From Bacteroidetes Order II. bacterium (GTDB lineage Bacteria > Bacteroidota > Rhodothermia > Rhodothermales > UBA2364): a stretch of DNA of 64,000 nt. The stretch lies in the NCBI GenBank assembly GCA_016788705.1, contig JAEUSQ010000030.1, positions 1 to 64,000 of the forward strand, given 5' to 3'. Every line of letters starts with the position of its first letter. The stretch's first letter is position 1. Below, in pieces: positions 18,768 to 26,911 of the stretch. Made by a program: the position numbers and the translations under genes. The notes under the pieces were generated by a model that was given only the letters and a program-made list of their open reading frames with translations, ran no database searches and was not told the origin of the DNA.

Positions 18768-18808
18768 AAAAGCGGGCCGTACACAACCAAACGTGTATGG
18801 CCCGCTTT
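18768..18808. terminator. Bidirectional terminator between convergent genes
   Basis: AAAGCGGGCCGTACAC (18769-18784) pairs with GTGTATGGCCCGCTTT (18793-18808), 16 bp with one G-U. It sits between the plus-strand dehydrogenase and minus-strand mreD. A/T runs flank both ends, so it can serve both directions. Confidence 0.85.
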
Positions 18809-18828
18809 ATGTTGGGTGAGAGTGCAGG

Positions 18829-19305
18829 CTATCGGGTCCTATACAAAAAGAGGGAAATAAGCGTTCCTACTATGGCGGTGTATAAGGCAGAACCCAGCCA
18901 AAGCGTGCCAATATGATACCCACTTCTAACTTGGGTTGTCAGTACCAAAAAAATGACCATAAGACCATTGTGGAACAGGGAGATAATGAGGGCCGCAGAG
19001 AATACTTGCTGCGGCATCATCATAGGACGGTCGCGGCTTTCAGGTGGAAAAAATCCCATGAGAAAACCTACCAATGTTTTAATAAACATGGAAACGCCCC
19101 ACGTTTGATAAATGGCATCGGTAATGAAGCCCAGTACAAACCCAGCAAACATGCCTACTGTCCGACCATACTGCAACGCAATAAAGATCAGATAAATCAA
19201 AATGACATCTGGATAAGCACCCATGATGGGAAGGCGGCGGAACAGCAACCAGTCCAGCAAGAGGACCAGAATGCCCGTTAGTATGTGTCGTACAATGGGG
19301 GGCAT
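18829..19305 (-). CDS. mreD: Rod shape-determining protein MreD
   Basis: The product is 158 aa and almost entirely hydrophobic, with about five membrane segments (ILTGILVLLLDWLLF, VILIYLIFIALQYG, MFAGFVLGFITDAI and others). The order and the short charged turns (DAIYQTWGVSMFIKTLVGFL) fit MreD, an inner-membrane part of the elongasome. Normally it follows mreB and mreC; here it stands alone, convergent with the dehydrogenase gene. The MreD call rests on topology and local motifs, since the family is poorly conserved. Confidence 0.75.
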   Translation of the reverse strand: MPPIVRHILTGILVLLLDWLLFRRLPIMGAYPDVILIYLIFIALQYGRTVGMFAGFVLGFITDAIYQTWGVSMFIKTLVGFLMGFFPPESRDRPMMMPQQVFSAALIISLFHNGLMVIFLVLTTQVRSGYHIGTLWLGSALYTAIVGTLISLFLYRTR

Positions 19306-19486
19306 GGTATATTTTTGCAGCGAGAAAAAGTCTTAAAATCATTGAAGCAAGGGAAGCAAAAGCAATGATGGACATCCGGCAGCGATCTGTTTCCCTTACA
19401 TCACAACGGTAGGAGCAAATTACAAAGATTCTTTCCAGAATGAATAACAAAAAATAAAGAGAAACAGAAGTTTCTTTGTCTTCTAT

Positions 19487-19516
19487 TTGACAAATTACCG
19501 GAACTGCATGTATGTT
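19487..19516 (+). promoter_or_regulatory. Candidate sigma-70-type promoter for the DUF3098 gene
   Basis: TTGACA (19487-19492) is followed after 18 nt by TATGTT (19511-19516). The ATG of the next gene lies 60 nt downstream. The rest of 19306-19575 holds no gene, and the same stretch is also upstream of minus-strand mreD. Confidence 0.45.
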
Positions 19517-19575
19517 AGCTTGTTAGATAAATAAAACGCCAACTTTTGTGACTCCATTTACTTTAGATCACCCCT

Positions 19576-19911
19576 ATGGCCAAGCAAAACCGTCCGAAAA
19601 ATACGCCTAAATCCGTAGTAACCCCGTTGGGAAATCCCATGGTTACCGAAGAACCCAATCGTCGGGCAGAAAGACGTATGAATACTGCTCTAAATAAAAA
19701 AGGTGCGGTGCAGATGCCTTTTGATCGGCAAAACTATCTGATCTTGTTGGTATGTGTGGCCCTGCTGGTGGTCGGCTATGGAATCATGCGGATGGAGAAC
19801 GAGGCTTTTGGATTTATCAGCCTCTATGTTTCCCCCTTATTACTTTTGGCCGGATACTTTGGCATTGTTTATGCCATTCTAAAGCGCCCTACTCAGGAAG
19901 AAGTACACTAA
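19576..19911 (+). CDS. DUF3098 family small membrane protein
   Basis: The product is 111 aa. A polar, basic N-terminal third (PNRRAERRMN) precedes the signature MPFDRQNYLILLVCVALLVV, followed by a second membrane segment (SLYVSPLLLLAGYFGIVYAI) and a short KRPTQEEVH end. This two-helix layout matches the Bacteroidota DUF3098 family. Its function is not known. In this phylum it often neighbours cell-division genes; that is not the case here. Confidence 0.75.
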   Translation: MAKQNRPKNTPKSVVTPLGNPMVTEEPNRRAERRMNTALNKKGAVQMPFDRQNYLILLVCVALLVVGYGIMRMENEAFGFISLYVSPLLLLAGYFGIVYAILKRPTQEEVH

Positions 19912-20205
19912 GGGCCGCCTTAATCTTGAACCGTCACCTGTTTATAAAGGGACAAGCAAATCAAACAGGGTATTGCGGTGCTTGTCCTATGGGGTTCGAC
20001 TCCCCGTTTGCGTTGGTTGCAAATGCGTCTTACTACGCGCAGCCCTTTATGGCATCAACAAAGGTAAAGAACAGGGCTAAACCCAAGCCAAGGCAGAGCT
20101 TGCAAAATGGGAGATACCGCATAGGAATGAACCCGTGCTCACCCTGTTTTCCCTCTGCTTTGGCGTTCTTTACTTTTGATTTAATCAGATAAAACCGTCT
20201 GAGAG
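19912..20205 (+). ncRNA. Candidate structured RNA in a gene-free interval (multiple hairpins, T-arm sequence, long helix)
   Basis: No credible gene lies here. The interval contains, in order: a 9-bp stem (19950-19958/19979-19987); GGGG-TTCGACT-CCCC (19991-20005), a canonical T-arm sequence; TTTGC/GCAAA (20007-20011/20019-20023); GCGT/ACGC (20025-20028/20035-20038); AGCCCT/AGGGCT (20041-20046/20073-20078); and a long helix in which 20060-20072 and 20087-20098 pair with 20165-20177 and 20153-20164 (about 25 bp with few wobbles). The 20041/20073 stem crosses the long helix, implying a pseudoknot. It could be an independent ncRNA, a tmRNA-like remnant, or a leader of the SPFH gene that starts at 20206. 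The strand is assumed from the T-arm and the downstream gene. Confidence 0.5.
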
Positions 20206-20934
20206 ATGAAACCATTCAAAAAACTATATCAAGTAAAACCCAATACTAGCGGCTATTTATTCCGAGATCATGTATTGGAACAGGTTTGGGCAGCGGGATA
20301 TTATGAAGTGTGGGATTGGAAAAACCGGACCGAGTTGGTCTTGCTACCGGAAACTTCAAAACTGGTGACCGTTACCAACCAAGAAGTGCTGACCAAAGAC
20401 AATATCGCCCTTCGGTTTTCGTTCAACCTTGTTTACCGCATCGCTGACGGAAAGAAGTTTTTGGGCTGTTTTGTGCTTGATCGGCCAATTTATGCCCTGA
20501 TTCAAGAAGCGGAACAACGGATTTGCAACATTGCGCAATTATACCTTCGTAACCGCATCACGGCATTAGACAGCGAAACCCTAAATGAAAAGCGGAATGA
20601 ATTACTCGACTTTAAGACCGAAGAAATGGCAGCGGAAGCGGCAATATTTGGGATTACAATAGAGCAAGCACAACTCCGAGACCTCACCTTTCCCAAATCT
20701 ATTCAGGATTTGTTTTCCAAACACTTAGAATCCAAAATTCGATCAAAATCGGATCTCGAAAATGCCCGAACCGCTGTGGCCACCGCCCGTGCCCTCAAAA
20801 ATGCTTCGGAATTGATGAAGGACGATGAGAACATCAAATTCTTCCAATTGCTTGAAACCATTTCTAAAATTGCTGAAAAAGGCAAGCATACGTTTATGAT
20901 TGGTGACTTGCAGCAACTGGCCAAAAAAACGTAG
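20206..20934 (+). CDS. SPFH/band 7 domain protein
   Basis: The product is 242 aa. The SPFH/PHB domain spans most of the protein: VKPNTSGYLFRDHVLEQV, the strand ELVLLPETSKLVTVTNQEVL, then TKDNIALRFSFNLVYRIAD, and an AEQRICNIAQLYLRNRIT helix. A charged helical region follows (LESKIRSKSDLENARTAVAT), likely the oligomerising coiled coil. Unlike most stomatins there is no N-terminal membrane anchor, so it may be soluble or peripheral. GAGAG just before the ATG could act as ribosome binding site. It directly follows the structured interval. Confidence 0.8.
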   Translation: MKPFKKLYQVKPNTSGYLFRDHVLEQVWAAGYYEVWDWKNRTELVLLPETSKLVTVTNQEVLTKDNIALRFSFNLVYRIADGKKFLGCFVLDRPIYALIQEAEQRICNIAQLYLRNRITALDSETLNEKRNELLDFKTEEMAAEAAIFGITIEQAQLRDLTFPKSIQDLFSKHLESKIRSKSDLENARTAVATARALKNASELMKDDENIKFFQLLETISKIAEKGKHTFMIGDLQQLAKKT

Positions 20935-20960
20935 AGACGCGAAAGCCCCACGTCTCTACG
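20923..20960 (-). terminator. Intrinsic terminator of the minus-strand LolA-like gene
   Basis: On the minus strand, CGTAGAGACG (20960-20951) pairs with CGTCTCTACG (20939-20930), a perfect 10-bp stem, followed by seven T residues (complement of A 20923-20929). It overlaps the last codons of the convergent SPFH gene. Confidence 0.85.
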
Positions 20961-20973
20961 AAAAAAACCGTCA

Positions 20974-21717
20974 TCACAACCAATAAGGCTGATCAATCGT
21001 CCATTGTTGAGGATCAAACAAAGAAGCTGGTAGCGTTTTATGTGCACGAATATTCCGATAATACTCTTCCTGTGCTAACTTTCCGTTCAGATAAATCATC
21101 ATGGCTTCTTCTTGCCACACTTTGCCCATCTTACGGTATCCCGTCACATGAACCTCCAACAAGAGGTTGCCCTTCGGCTCAATCACCCGAACAAGGGTTT
21201 TGCGCTCTTTATCTACCCAGAATTGTGCGGCCTTGTTGTCATCCTTTGCAGCACCAACCACATAGACCTTACGACCATTCCAATCATCTTCCCGAAATAC
21301 ATTCAGGTTGAATTTTAGGCTGTCTAAGACAAAAAGGGTACGTTCCGGCTTGTCTTGATGAATATCCATTAAAAGGGTTTGAAGGATGTTCTGATCGGGA
21401 GCGGTGTTCACCAATTTATGATTTCTGAACATCATGCGTTTGTTGCGGAAATAAAAAACCCCATTTCCGTCTTTTATAGGGGCAAAATCTATGCGGAGTT
21501 TGCCCGGAACAGCCGCCTCGTACCAAGTAACGGTGTCGGCCTTTCCATTAGGACGATGGAAAATGGTTTTTTGCTCAAACGTGAGTGCAGGCTTCCGGTG
21601 CTTTCCGGCGGCTTTCATCGCTAATACTACACTGCGGCCATCCTTAATTTTTTGTGCTGATGCAACGGGTGAAAAACAAAAAGATAGGGTAAGGAAAAAC
21701 AGAATTTTGGAAAACAT
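20974..21717 (-). CDS. Secreted LolA-like outer-membrane lipoprotein carrier family protein
   Basis: The product is 247 aa from the ATG at 21717. A Sec signal peptide (MFSKILFFLTLSFCFSPVASAQ) leads to a beta-rich domain with the LolA-like march of strands (LTFEQKTIFHRPNGKADT, LRIDFAPIKDGNGVFYF, KVYVVGAAKDDNKAAQFWVD, LLEVHVTGYRKMG). LolA-type folds bind acyl chains in the periplasm. An upstream start at 21864 would precede the signal peptide with 49 unlikely residues, so 21717 is chosen. The LolA assignment is by pattern only; the family is diverse. Confidence 0.6.
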   Translation of the reverse strand: MFSKILFFLTLSFCFSPVASAQKIKDGRSVVLAMKAAGKHRKPALTFEQKTIFHRPNGKADTVTWYEAAVPGKLRIDFAPIKDGNGVFYFRNKRMMFRNHKLVNTAPDQNILQTLLMDIHQDKPERTLFVLDSLKFNLNVFREDDWNGRKVYVVGAAKDDNKAAQFWVDKERKTLVRVIEPKGNLLLEVHVTGYRKMGKVWQEEAMMIYLNGKLAQEEYYRNIRAHKTLPASLFDPQQWTIDQPYWL

Positions 21718-22034
21718 ATGGGTATCATTGGAGTGAAGAAAATCAGGAAGAACACCTGTGAACCTTATGCAGACGGGAAGTGGCCAAGAATGGTAACGCC
21801 AAAATAAAAAACGGTATCTAAAACGGAACTTTCTCGTTTTTTGAAAGCTCGGAGCTTGTCTCAATGCATTGTTCGACCCTTACAAAATAACTCGGTCTAA
21901 TGACGATAGGCCAGGACAAATTTGCGGGGATTAGATTTGTCTTCTTTTCCAATCCATTTTGTAGCGGTATAGCAACCCAAGCCGATTGCCTAAAATCTCC
22001 TTATATTAGGCTTGCCGAACAACCCGTTAATGCT

Positions 22035-22502
22035 ATGGATATATTGTCTCAATACACCATCCCCTATTTACACCCATTGGCGGTGCATTTTCCTTTGGTG
22101 TTGCTCTTGTTGTGTGTGCCTACCTCGGCCATGTGGCTCCTGACTAAGCGCGAAATGTGGCAACAAGGCACGTTCTACCTGAGCGTATTGGCGCTTGTTT
22201 CTTCGGTGTTCGCTAAGAAAACAGGTGAGGCGCTTGCCGAGGGGGTGGAGGGAGAACCTATGGTGGAACAAATTTTAGGCGCACACGCCGCCGCTGCCGA
22301 CTTTGTGATTGTGGCGAACTTGGTCTTGGTTTTTCTCCTGATACTCGTTTGGTACGCTGATCGAAACGCAAAATGGGGTTTTGTCCAAAAAACACCCTTC
22401 CGCATGGCCGTATTGCTGGTAGCGGTCTTTGCTGCTGGCTTGGTGGCATATGTGGCGCATCTGGGCGGATTGATGACGTGGGGTGTCCCCGTAACGCCAT
22501 AA
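22035..22502 (+). CDS. DUF2231-like polytopic membrane protein
   Basis: The product is 155 aa from the ATG at 22035. Four hydrophobic segments are visible, and the first contains the family hallmark LHPLAVHFPLVLLLLCVPTS (HPxxVHFP). A KTGEALAEGVEG linker and an HAAAADF segment follow, where conserved histidines often lie. The last segment has VAYVAHLGGLMTWGV. DUF2231 proteins are found near respiratory and oxidative genes; the function is unknown. An upstream in-frame start at 21900 is rejected because it adds 45 polar residues. Confidence 0.75.
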   Translation: MDILSQYTIPYLHPLAVHFPLVLLLLCVPTSAMWLLTKREMWQQGTFYLSVLALVSSVFAKKTGEALAEGVEGEPMVEQILGAHAAAADFVIVANLVLVFLLILVWYADRNAKWGFVQKTPFRMAVLLVAVFAAGLVAYVAHLGGLMTWGVPVTP

Positions 22503-22512
22503 AGCCAAAGAT

Positions 22513-22536
22513 TCCCCGCACAAGAACGCACGGGGA
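22513..22536. terminator. Weak hairpin between convergent genes
   Basis: TCCCCG (22513-22518) pairs with CGGGGA (22531-22536) around a 12-nt loop in the 39-nt gap between convergent stops. There is no clean T-run, so terminator function is uncertain. Confidence 0.35.
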
Positions 22537-22541
22537 CTTGC

Positions 22542-23198
22542 TTATTTGCTTCGCTTAAACCGCAGGCCAAAGGCAATATTCCAGTACCCGACAGCATTGT
22601 ACCAGTCGGAATAGAGCACCTCGCCTTTGGTGGCATAATACTTCCCAAATTGCGCCTGAAAAAAGTAGATCCACTTGGGACGCTTGTTTAAGGAAGCCCC
22701 TGCCCCTATATGCCAACCCGGCAAGAGTACATTATCAGGTTTGTCAATCTTTATATTATTCGGATTGTTAGGATCTCTCCATTCGTTGGCGGTGACGGTA
22801 TGGAAAGACAATCCCGTTCCTCCAAAGGCATAGGCGGCCACGCCGTTCATGTCTTCTTTGGTTTGATGGGCATAACTTACCAAGAGATTGCCAATCCGTT
22901 GAACAGATGGAGAAACTACCCACTGCTGATTAATCTGTTCTCCATCTGGAATAGAAATTGCGCTATATCCAAACCTCCCACCATCACTATAAAATACACT
23001 ATACCGTGCCGTTGCCCTTACTTCGCCGTACCGGTGGACAGGAAACCCAACCCCCAGACCAATTGCTTCCCGACTAAAACCTTGAACATCATAGTTATCA
23101 TAAGCATAAGGCGTACCTACGTCTATGGAGAAATTGGTTTGGGCAAAAAGTGGGGAGGCAAATAGCAGAAAGGATAAACAAAAGAATAAAGATTTCAT
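22542..23198 (-). CDS. Secreted outer-membrane beta-barrel-like protein
   Basis: The product is 218 aa. A signal peptide (MKSLFFCLSFLLFASPLFAQ) is followed by alternating strands such as EVRATARYSVFYSDG, RIGNLLVSYAHQT, GVAAYAFGGTGLSFHTV and LLPGWHIGAGASLN. The protein ends YWNIAFGLRFKRSK, an amphipathic last strand. This resembles small 8-stranded outer-membrane barrels, though the terminal residue is Lys rather than Phe. I cannot name a specific family. It is monocistronic between convergent and codirectional neighbours. Confidence 0.65.
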   Translation of the reverse strand: MKSLFFCLSFLLFASPLFAQTNFSIDVGTPYAYDNYDVQGFSREAIGLGVGFPVHRYGEVRATARYSVFYSDGGRFGYSAISIPDGEQINQQWVVSPSVQRIGNLLVSYAHQTKEDMNGVAAYAFGGTGLSFHTVTANEWRDPNNPNNIKIDKPDNVLLPGWHIGAGASLNKRPKWIYFFQAQFGKYYATKGEVLYSDWYNAVGYWNIAFGLRFKRSK

Positions 23199-23286
23199 GG
23201 CATTTTTTATAAAAGTGAAGGGCTATTGCATTTTCTCCCTTTAGGTCAACGTATGATTTAGATGCAATAGCCCCATGAAGTGTGTC

Positions 23287-24349
23287 TTATTGTCCGTAAT
23301 ACCCGACGGTGTAGCGATATAAATTCGTGCTTGGCATCTCGAATCTACCTGTTACCCACGTAAGAGGTTGGTTACACCCTCCACCAGTTACTGTGATGTC
23401 ATGATCATTGTCACTCTGAGAAGAGGCTAAACGCATGGAGTCAATACATCCTCCTGTTACTTGCCCCAGAAGGTTCACTTGCTTGGTGCTAAATTCCAAC
23501 TCGGCCTTGTGTGTTGCCTGCATGCCCGAAAAACCAAGATCAGCACTTTGTGTGAATGAACAGTCAATTTTAGCATAAACATCATACCGTCTATCACCAA
23601 AGTATAGACCTGTATGCCCTCTTACATACCTACGTTTGAAGATAATACCCTCTACTTTCTCACCAGAACAAGCCCGTAAAGTTACGCTGGTTCCATTAAG
23701 AGAAAACACGATCGCAGAACCATAGCTTGTTGTGGTTTTGGAAAGGGGCAAATGGGTGCTTGCTGTTGCAGATACCTCGCCTTGTTGACCTGTTTTTAGG
23801 TTTTGAAACAATACTTTCCCTTCTGTTAGTGTGAATAAAGAATCAGAAACGATGATTTGGCCTTTTTCATTTAGAAGAGAGGCTTCTGCGGTAAGTTCTC
23901 CTTTGCCGTCAACCCACGCTTTCAAAGTGGACGGAACCCTATAAACATGCGCCCCAACACTGGAAAGGAGTTCTAATGCTGTCAAGGTGTTTTCTAATTC
24001 CGAACGATTTTGGAAGTATAAGACAGGACGTTGTTCGGTTGTATATCGCACCACGGGGTCTTTGATGGTTAAGAAATTCAGGTCGTCGTTAGAGAGCTTA
24101 TCCGTTTTACTCAGTCCTTTTTGAATGGCCTTATATCGGATGGAAAGGGATTGCAAGCGTTCTTGTGCAGCGACGGCTTCCTTTAATTGGGAGGTTTCAA
24201 GGGCACCAGAAGCAATCTTTAGGTTTTTGGCATACGGGAAGTCTGGGATGCCATTAACCAAGTTGCTCTGTTGCTGGTCACATCCTGCAACCAATAAGAT
24301 TAGGAACAAAAAAAGAAACGTGCGGGGGGGGGGGGAGAAAATTACACAT
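23287..24349 (-). CDS. Lipoprotein of unknown function, start out of frame across a poly-C tract (probable phase-variable, OFF here)
   Basis: The continuous reading frame runs from 24309 (a TTG) to 23287, 340 codons. That start gives a poor signal (only eight residues before the lipobox LVAGC). An ATG at 24349 is separated from it by 12 Cs on the coding strand. As assembled, that ATG is one base out of frame and ends after 24 codons. With 11 or 14 Cs it would read MCNFLPPPRTFLFLFLILLV-AGC, an ideal lipoprotein signal with an arginine n-region. The mature part has an early helical region (LKEAVAAQERLQSLSIRYKA) and a beta-rich C-terminal half with paired cysteines (e.g. GGCID, GGGCNQ). The function is unrecognised. 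Confidence 0.65.
24324..24335. repeat. Homopolymer tract of 12 G (12 C on the coding strand)
   Basis: Twelve consecutive G residues lie between the ATG and the signal-peptide core of the minus-strand lipoprotein gene. Tracts of this length slip readily during replication. No other homopolymer of similar length stands out in the window. An A7 run (24308-24314) lies close by inside the same signal-peptide region. Confidence 0.95.
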
Positions 24350-24855
24350 GATGTTTAAAAGTTTAAATGATTGTGGAATAAAAGAAGGGTTAGGCTTGAA
24401 TAAAACTAAGTCTTTATCTATTGCTTTTCCGTATAGATGAGTAGATAATAGATAAAGCACATTATACAGCCTTTAGCACAACAAAGTCAATAGAAAGACT
24501 TTAAAAAGTTATTTTTTACTTTTTTTAAAGACACTAAACTATTGTAAATAGTATTTTTATAATAAATCAAAAAGTAGCCATGGTGGCTTCCTGTATTGGC
24601 TACCAAGCTTTCTCAAACAGTATGAATGTGCTGGTGTGATGAGGATAAAATACAGATAGGTAACCCATTTGACGCTGTATTTAGGTTTCTCGCATAATTT
24701 CAATCATACTCGCCAAAAACCATACGATCCCGTCATGCAATGCGTCTGAATCCATTCGCTATCTGTTCACCGATGTTTAGGAGGAACAGCAGATCAAATA
24801 CGGAAAACGGTTGTATCTTGTTTTCAGCATACAACACCTGAAACAGTTTTGCCCT
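24350..24855. other. AT-rich intergenic region
   Basis: About 500 nt without a credible gene, markedly AT-rich at 24350-24570. It contains a GTAGCCA/TGGCTAC inverted repeat (24574-24580/24597-24603) and an imperfect A/T-rich palindrome around 24498-24530. It presumably holds the divergent promoters of the lipoprotein and tocopherol-cyclase-like genes. I cannot assign promoter boxes with confidence. Confidence 0.5.
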
Positions 24856-25827
24856 ATGCCCTTCCTGAACATCTATCATCCTGAACGATTTCACGGGTTT
24901 AACGTGCGTCCGCCCTATTTTGAGGGTTGGTTCTACAAAATAGTGACGGCGGATAAGTCGGAGGTTTTTGCTTTTATCCCCGGCGTTTTTTTGGACAAAG
25001 ATCCGGCCCGTTCCCATAGCTTCATTCAAGTTTTGGATGGACACCATCGGGCGACCTACCATCGTTTTCCGGTATCATCGTTTTCCGCCGAAAAAGACCA
25101 GTTTTCAGTACGTATTGGGGAATCCCATTTCGACTGGGAGCAATGTTCTATTGTATTAAACAGCGAAGGACGTACCATTAAGGGTACGGTAAACCTGCAC
25201 GGAGTCACGCCGTGGCCGGTATCAGCGCTTTCTCCGGGTATTATGGGACCTTTTGGGTTGTTGCCGTTTATGCAGTGTTATCATGGGGTTCCGAGTCTCT
25301 ATCATACGCTTTCCGGCAGCCTGTCAGTTGATGGTCGAGAAATCAACTTTGATGGGGGAATCGGTTACTTGGAAAAGGACTGGGGGAGCGGTTTTCCGGA
25401 GGCTTACGTTTGGATGCAATGCAACCACTTCGAAACACCGCGTATGTGCCTAAGTGCTTCTGTGGCCAAAATTCCATTTCCGACGGGTACTTTTCGAGGG
25501 TTCATTATTGGTCTTTTATTGCCGGATGGACGATTGCAGAAATGGACTACCTATTCGGGGGCACGTCTTTACAATGTAGAAATAACCGATACAACTGTTG
25601 CATTCGAGGTGGCAGATCGGCACTTCCGGATGATTGTTGCCGCCGAACGTACCGAAGGGGGCTTGCTTCATGCGCCCTATGCCCGCGATATGATTCAAAA
25701 AATATCGGAAACGCTTCGCTCCACCCTTCGGATACAAGTTTGGGAAAAAGGCCGCCTCCTGTTCGAGGAAACAGGGGAGGTGGCAGGCTTAGACGTAAAT
25801 GGTGATTCGGCTTGGGTAACTGACTAA
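24856..25827 (+). CDS. Tocopherol cyclase-like (VTE1-type lipocalin/CrtC-like fold) protein
   Basis: The product is 323 aa from ATG 24856 (MPFLNIYHPERFHGFNV). Tocopherol-cyclase family features are present: PPYFEGWFYKIV near the start, the SFIQVLDG strand, LHGVTPWP, GIMGPFGLLPFMQCYHGV, and GYLEKDWGSGFPEAYVWMQC. Plant and cyanobacterial members close the chromanol ring of vitamin E; bacterial homologues of the broader family are mostly uncharacterised. An in-frame start at 24811 is less likely. No other tocopherol pathway genes are in the window, so enzymatic identity is not established. Confidence 0.75.
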   Translation: MPFLNIYHPERFHGFNVRPPYFEGWFYKIVTADKSEVFAFIPGVFLDKDPARSHSFIQVLDGHHRATYHRFPVSSFSAEKDQFSVRIGESHFDWEQCSIVLNSEGRTIKGTVNLHGVTPWPVSALSPGIMGPFGLLPFMQCYHGVPSLYHTLSGSLSVDGREINFDGGIGYLEKDWGSGFPEAYVWMQCNHFETPRMCLSASVAKIPFPTGTFRGFIIGLLLPDGRLQKWTTYSGARLYNVEITDTTVAFEVADRHFRMIVAAERTEGGLLHAPYARDMIQKISETLRSTLRIQVWEKGRLLFEETGEVAGLDVNGDSAWVTD

Positions 25828-25915
25828 AGCGTCATTTTCCCAAAAACCCCATTTTTAAAACCTCAATTTGCCCTTAATTTATCTTTCTCCGTTTGACTCA
25901 TAAACCCCAATCACA

Positions 25916-26266
25916 ATGGACTTTAGCAACCTCAATATGGCCGATATGTTTGGAAAAATGGCCGATATGCAACAAAAGATGAAAGAGGCGCAGGAAAATC
26001 TGGAAAAACAAACCACAACCGCAGAAGCAGGCGGTGGCATGGTTAAGGTGACAGTAAATGGCAAAATGCAGGTAACCTCGGTCAAAATTGAAAAAGAAGT
26101 TGTGGATCCAACCGACGTAGAACTACTTGAGGACTTGATCGTCGCCGGGGTAAACAAGGCTTTGGCCGATGCGAGCGAGCGAGCCAAAGACGCCATGCAA
26201 CAAGCAGCAGGGCTTCCCACAGGCTTAGACCTCAATAATTTGGATCTCGGAAAATTCGGATTCTAA
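25916..26266 (+). CDS. YbaB/EbfC family nucleoid-associated protein
   Basis: The product is 116 aa. The N-terminal helix is rich in Met/Lys/Gln (MADMFGKMADMQQKMKEAQE), then the core strand set GGGMVKVTVNGKMQVTSVKI and a C-terminal helix (EDLIVAGVNKALADASERAK). This is the YbaB fold, a small dimeric DNA-binding protein usually encoded with recR or dnaX; neither is adjacent here. It lies 9 nt before the flavin reductase gene. Confidence 0.9.
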   Translation: MDFSNLNMADMFGKMADMQQKMKEAQENLEKQTTTAEAGGGMVKVTVNGKMQVTSVKIEKEVVDPTDVELLEDLIVAGVNKALADASERAKDAMQQAAGLPTGLDLNNLDLGKFGF

Positions 26267-26275
26267 TACACAGAT

Positions 26276-26911
26276 ATGCCACATATAGACTTTTCTAAAG
26301 AAGTACCACCGAATATTTACAAGATGCTCATTGGGTCGGTGGTACCACGTCCTATCGCTTGGGTGTCTTCTATAAGTGAAGACGGCATTCCAAACCTCGC
26401 CCCTTTTTCCTATTTCAATATTGCCTCCATCAATCCGCCCATTCTTAGCTTTTCACCACTGAACGCACCAACTGGGCATCCTGGAGAAAGCCGCCGGAAA
26501 GACACCCTCCAGAATGTACGGGCAACGGGGCAATGTGTCATTCATATCGTCCCTCATGCACTACAAGACCAAATGAACTTAAGTGCTGCCAATTGGCCAC
26601 CCGAAGTGGATGAATTTGAGAAAACAGGCTTGACACGGGTAGATTCCTTATTCGTTAAGCCCCAGAGAATTGCATCTGCCCCCATTGCTTTCGAGTGCGA
26701 GGTGGATCAGATTGTTTCTTGGGGAGACCAGCCAATGGGAGGAAATGTGGTATTTTGCCGTGTGATGATCGGGCATTTTGCAGATCACCTCTTTCAAGAT
26801 TACAAGATAAACCTCGCGTTGCTGGATCCTGTCTCGCGGTTGGGAGGACCAGACTACAGTCGCGTTAAAACCGATGTATATGCCCTACCTCGCCCCGAAG
26901 ATTTGTTATGA
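26276..26911 (+). CDS. Flavin reductase-like (DIM6/NTAB) family protein
   Basis: The product is 211 aa. The FMN-binding split-barrel signature is clear: GSVVPRPIAWVSSISEDGIP, then APFSYFNIASINPPILSFSP, and FECEVDQIVSWGDQPMGGNV. Members bind FMN and many act as NAD(P)H:flavin oxidoreductases. Its 3' end overlaps the next gene by 4 nt, suggesting translational coupling. Confidence 0.88.
   Translation: MPHIDFSKEVPPNIYKMLIGSVVPRPIAWVSSISEDGIPNLAPFSYFNIASINPPILSFSPLNAPTGHPGESRRKDTLQNVRATGQCVIHIVPHALQDQMNLSAANWPPEVDEFEKTGLTRVDSLFVKPQRIASAPIAFECEVDQIVSWGDQPMGGNVVFCRVMIGHFADHLFQDYKINLALLDPVSRLGGPDYSRVKTDVYALPRPEDLL

Noticed and set aside
19985-20014. tRNA gene suggested by GGGGTTCGACTCCCC
   Set aside because: The T-arm is perfect, but no D-arm, anticodon arm or 5' acceptor strand can be placed at the right distance, and no CCA follows. 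Reported instead as part of a structured interval.
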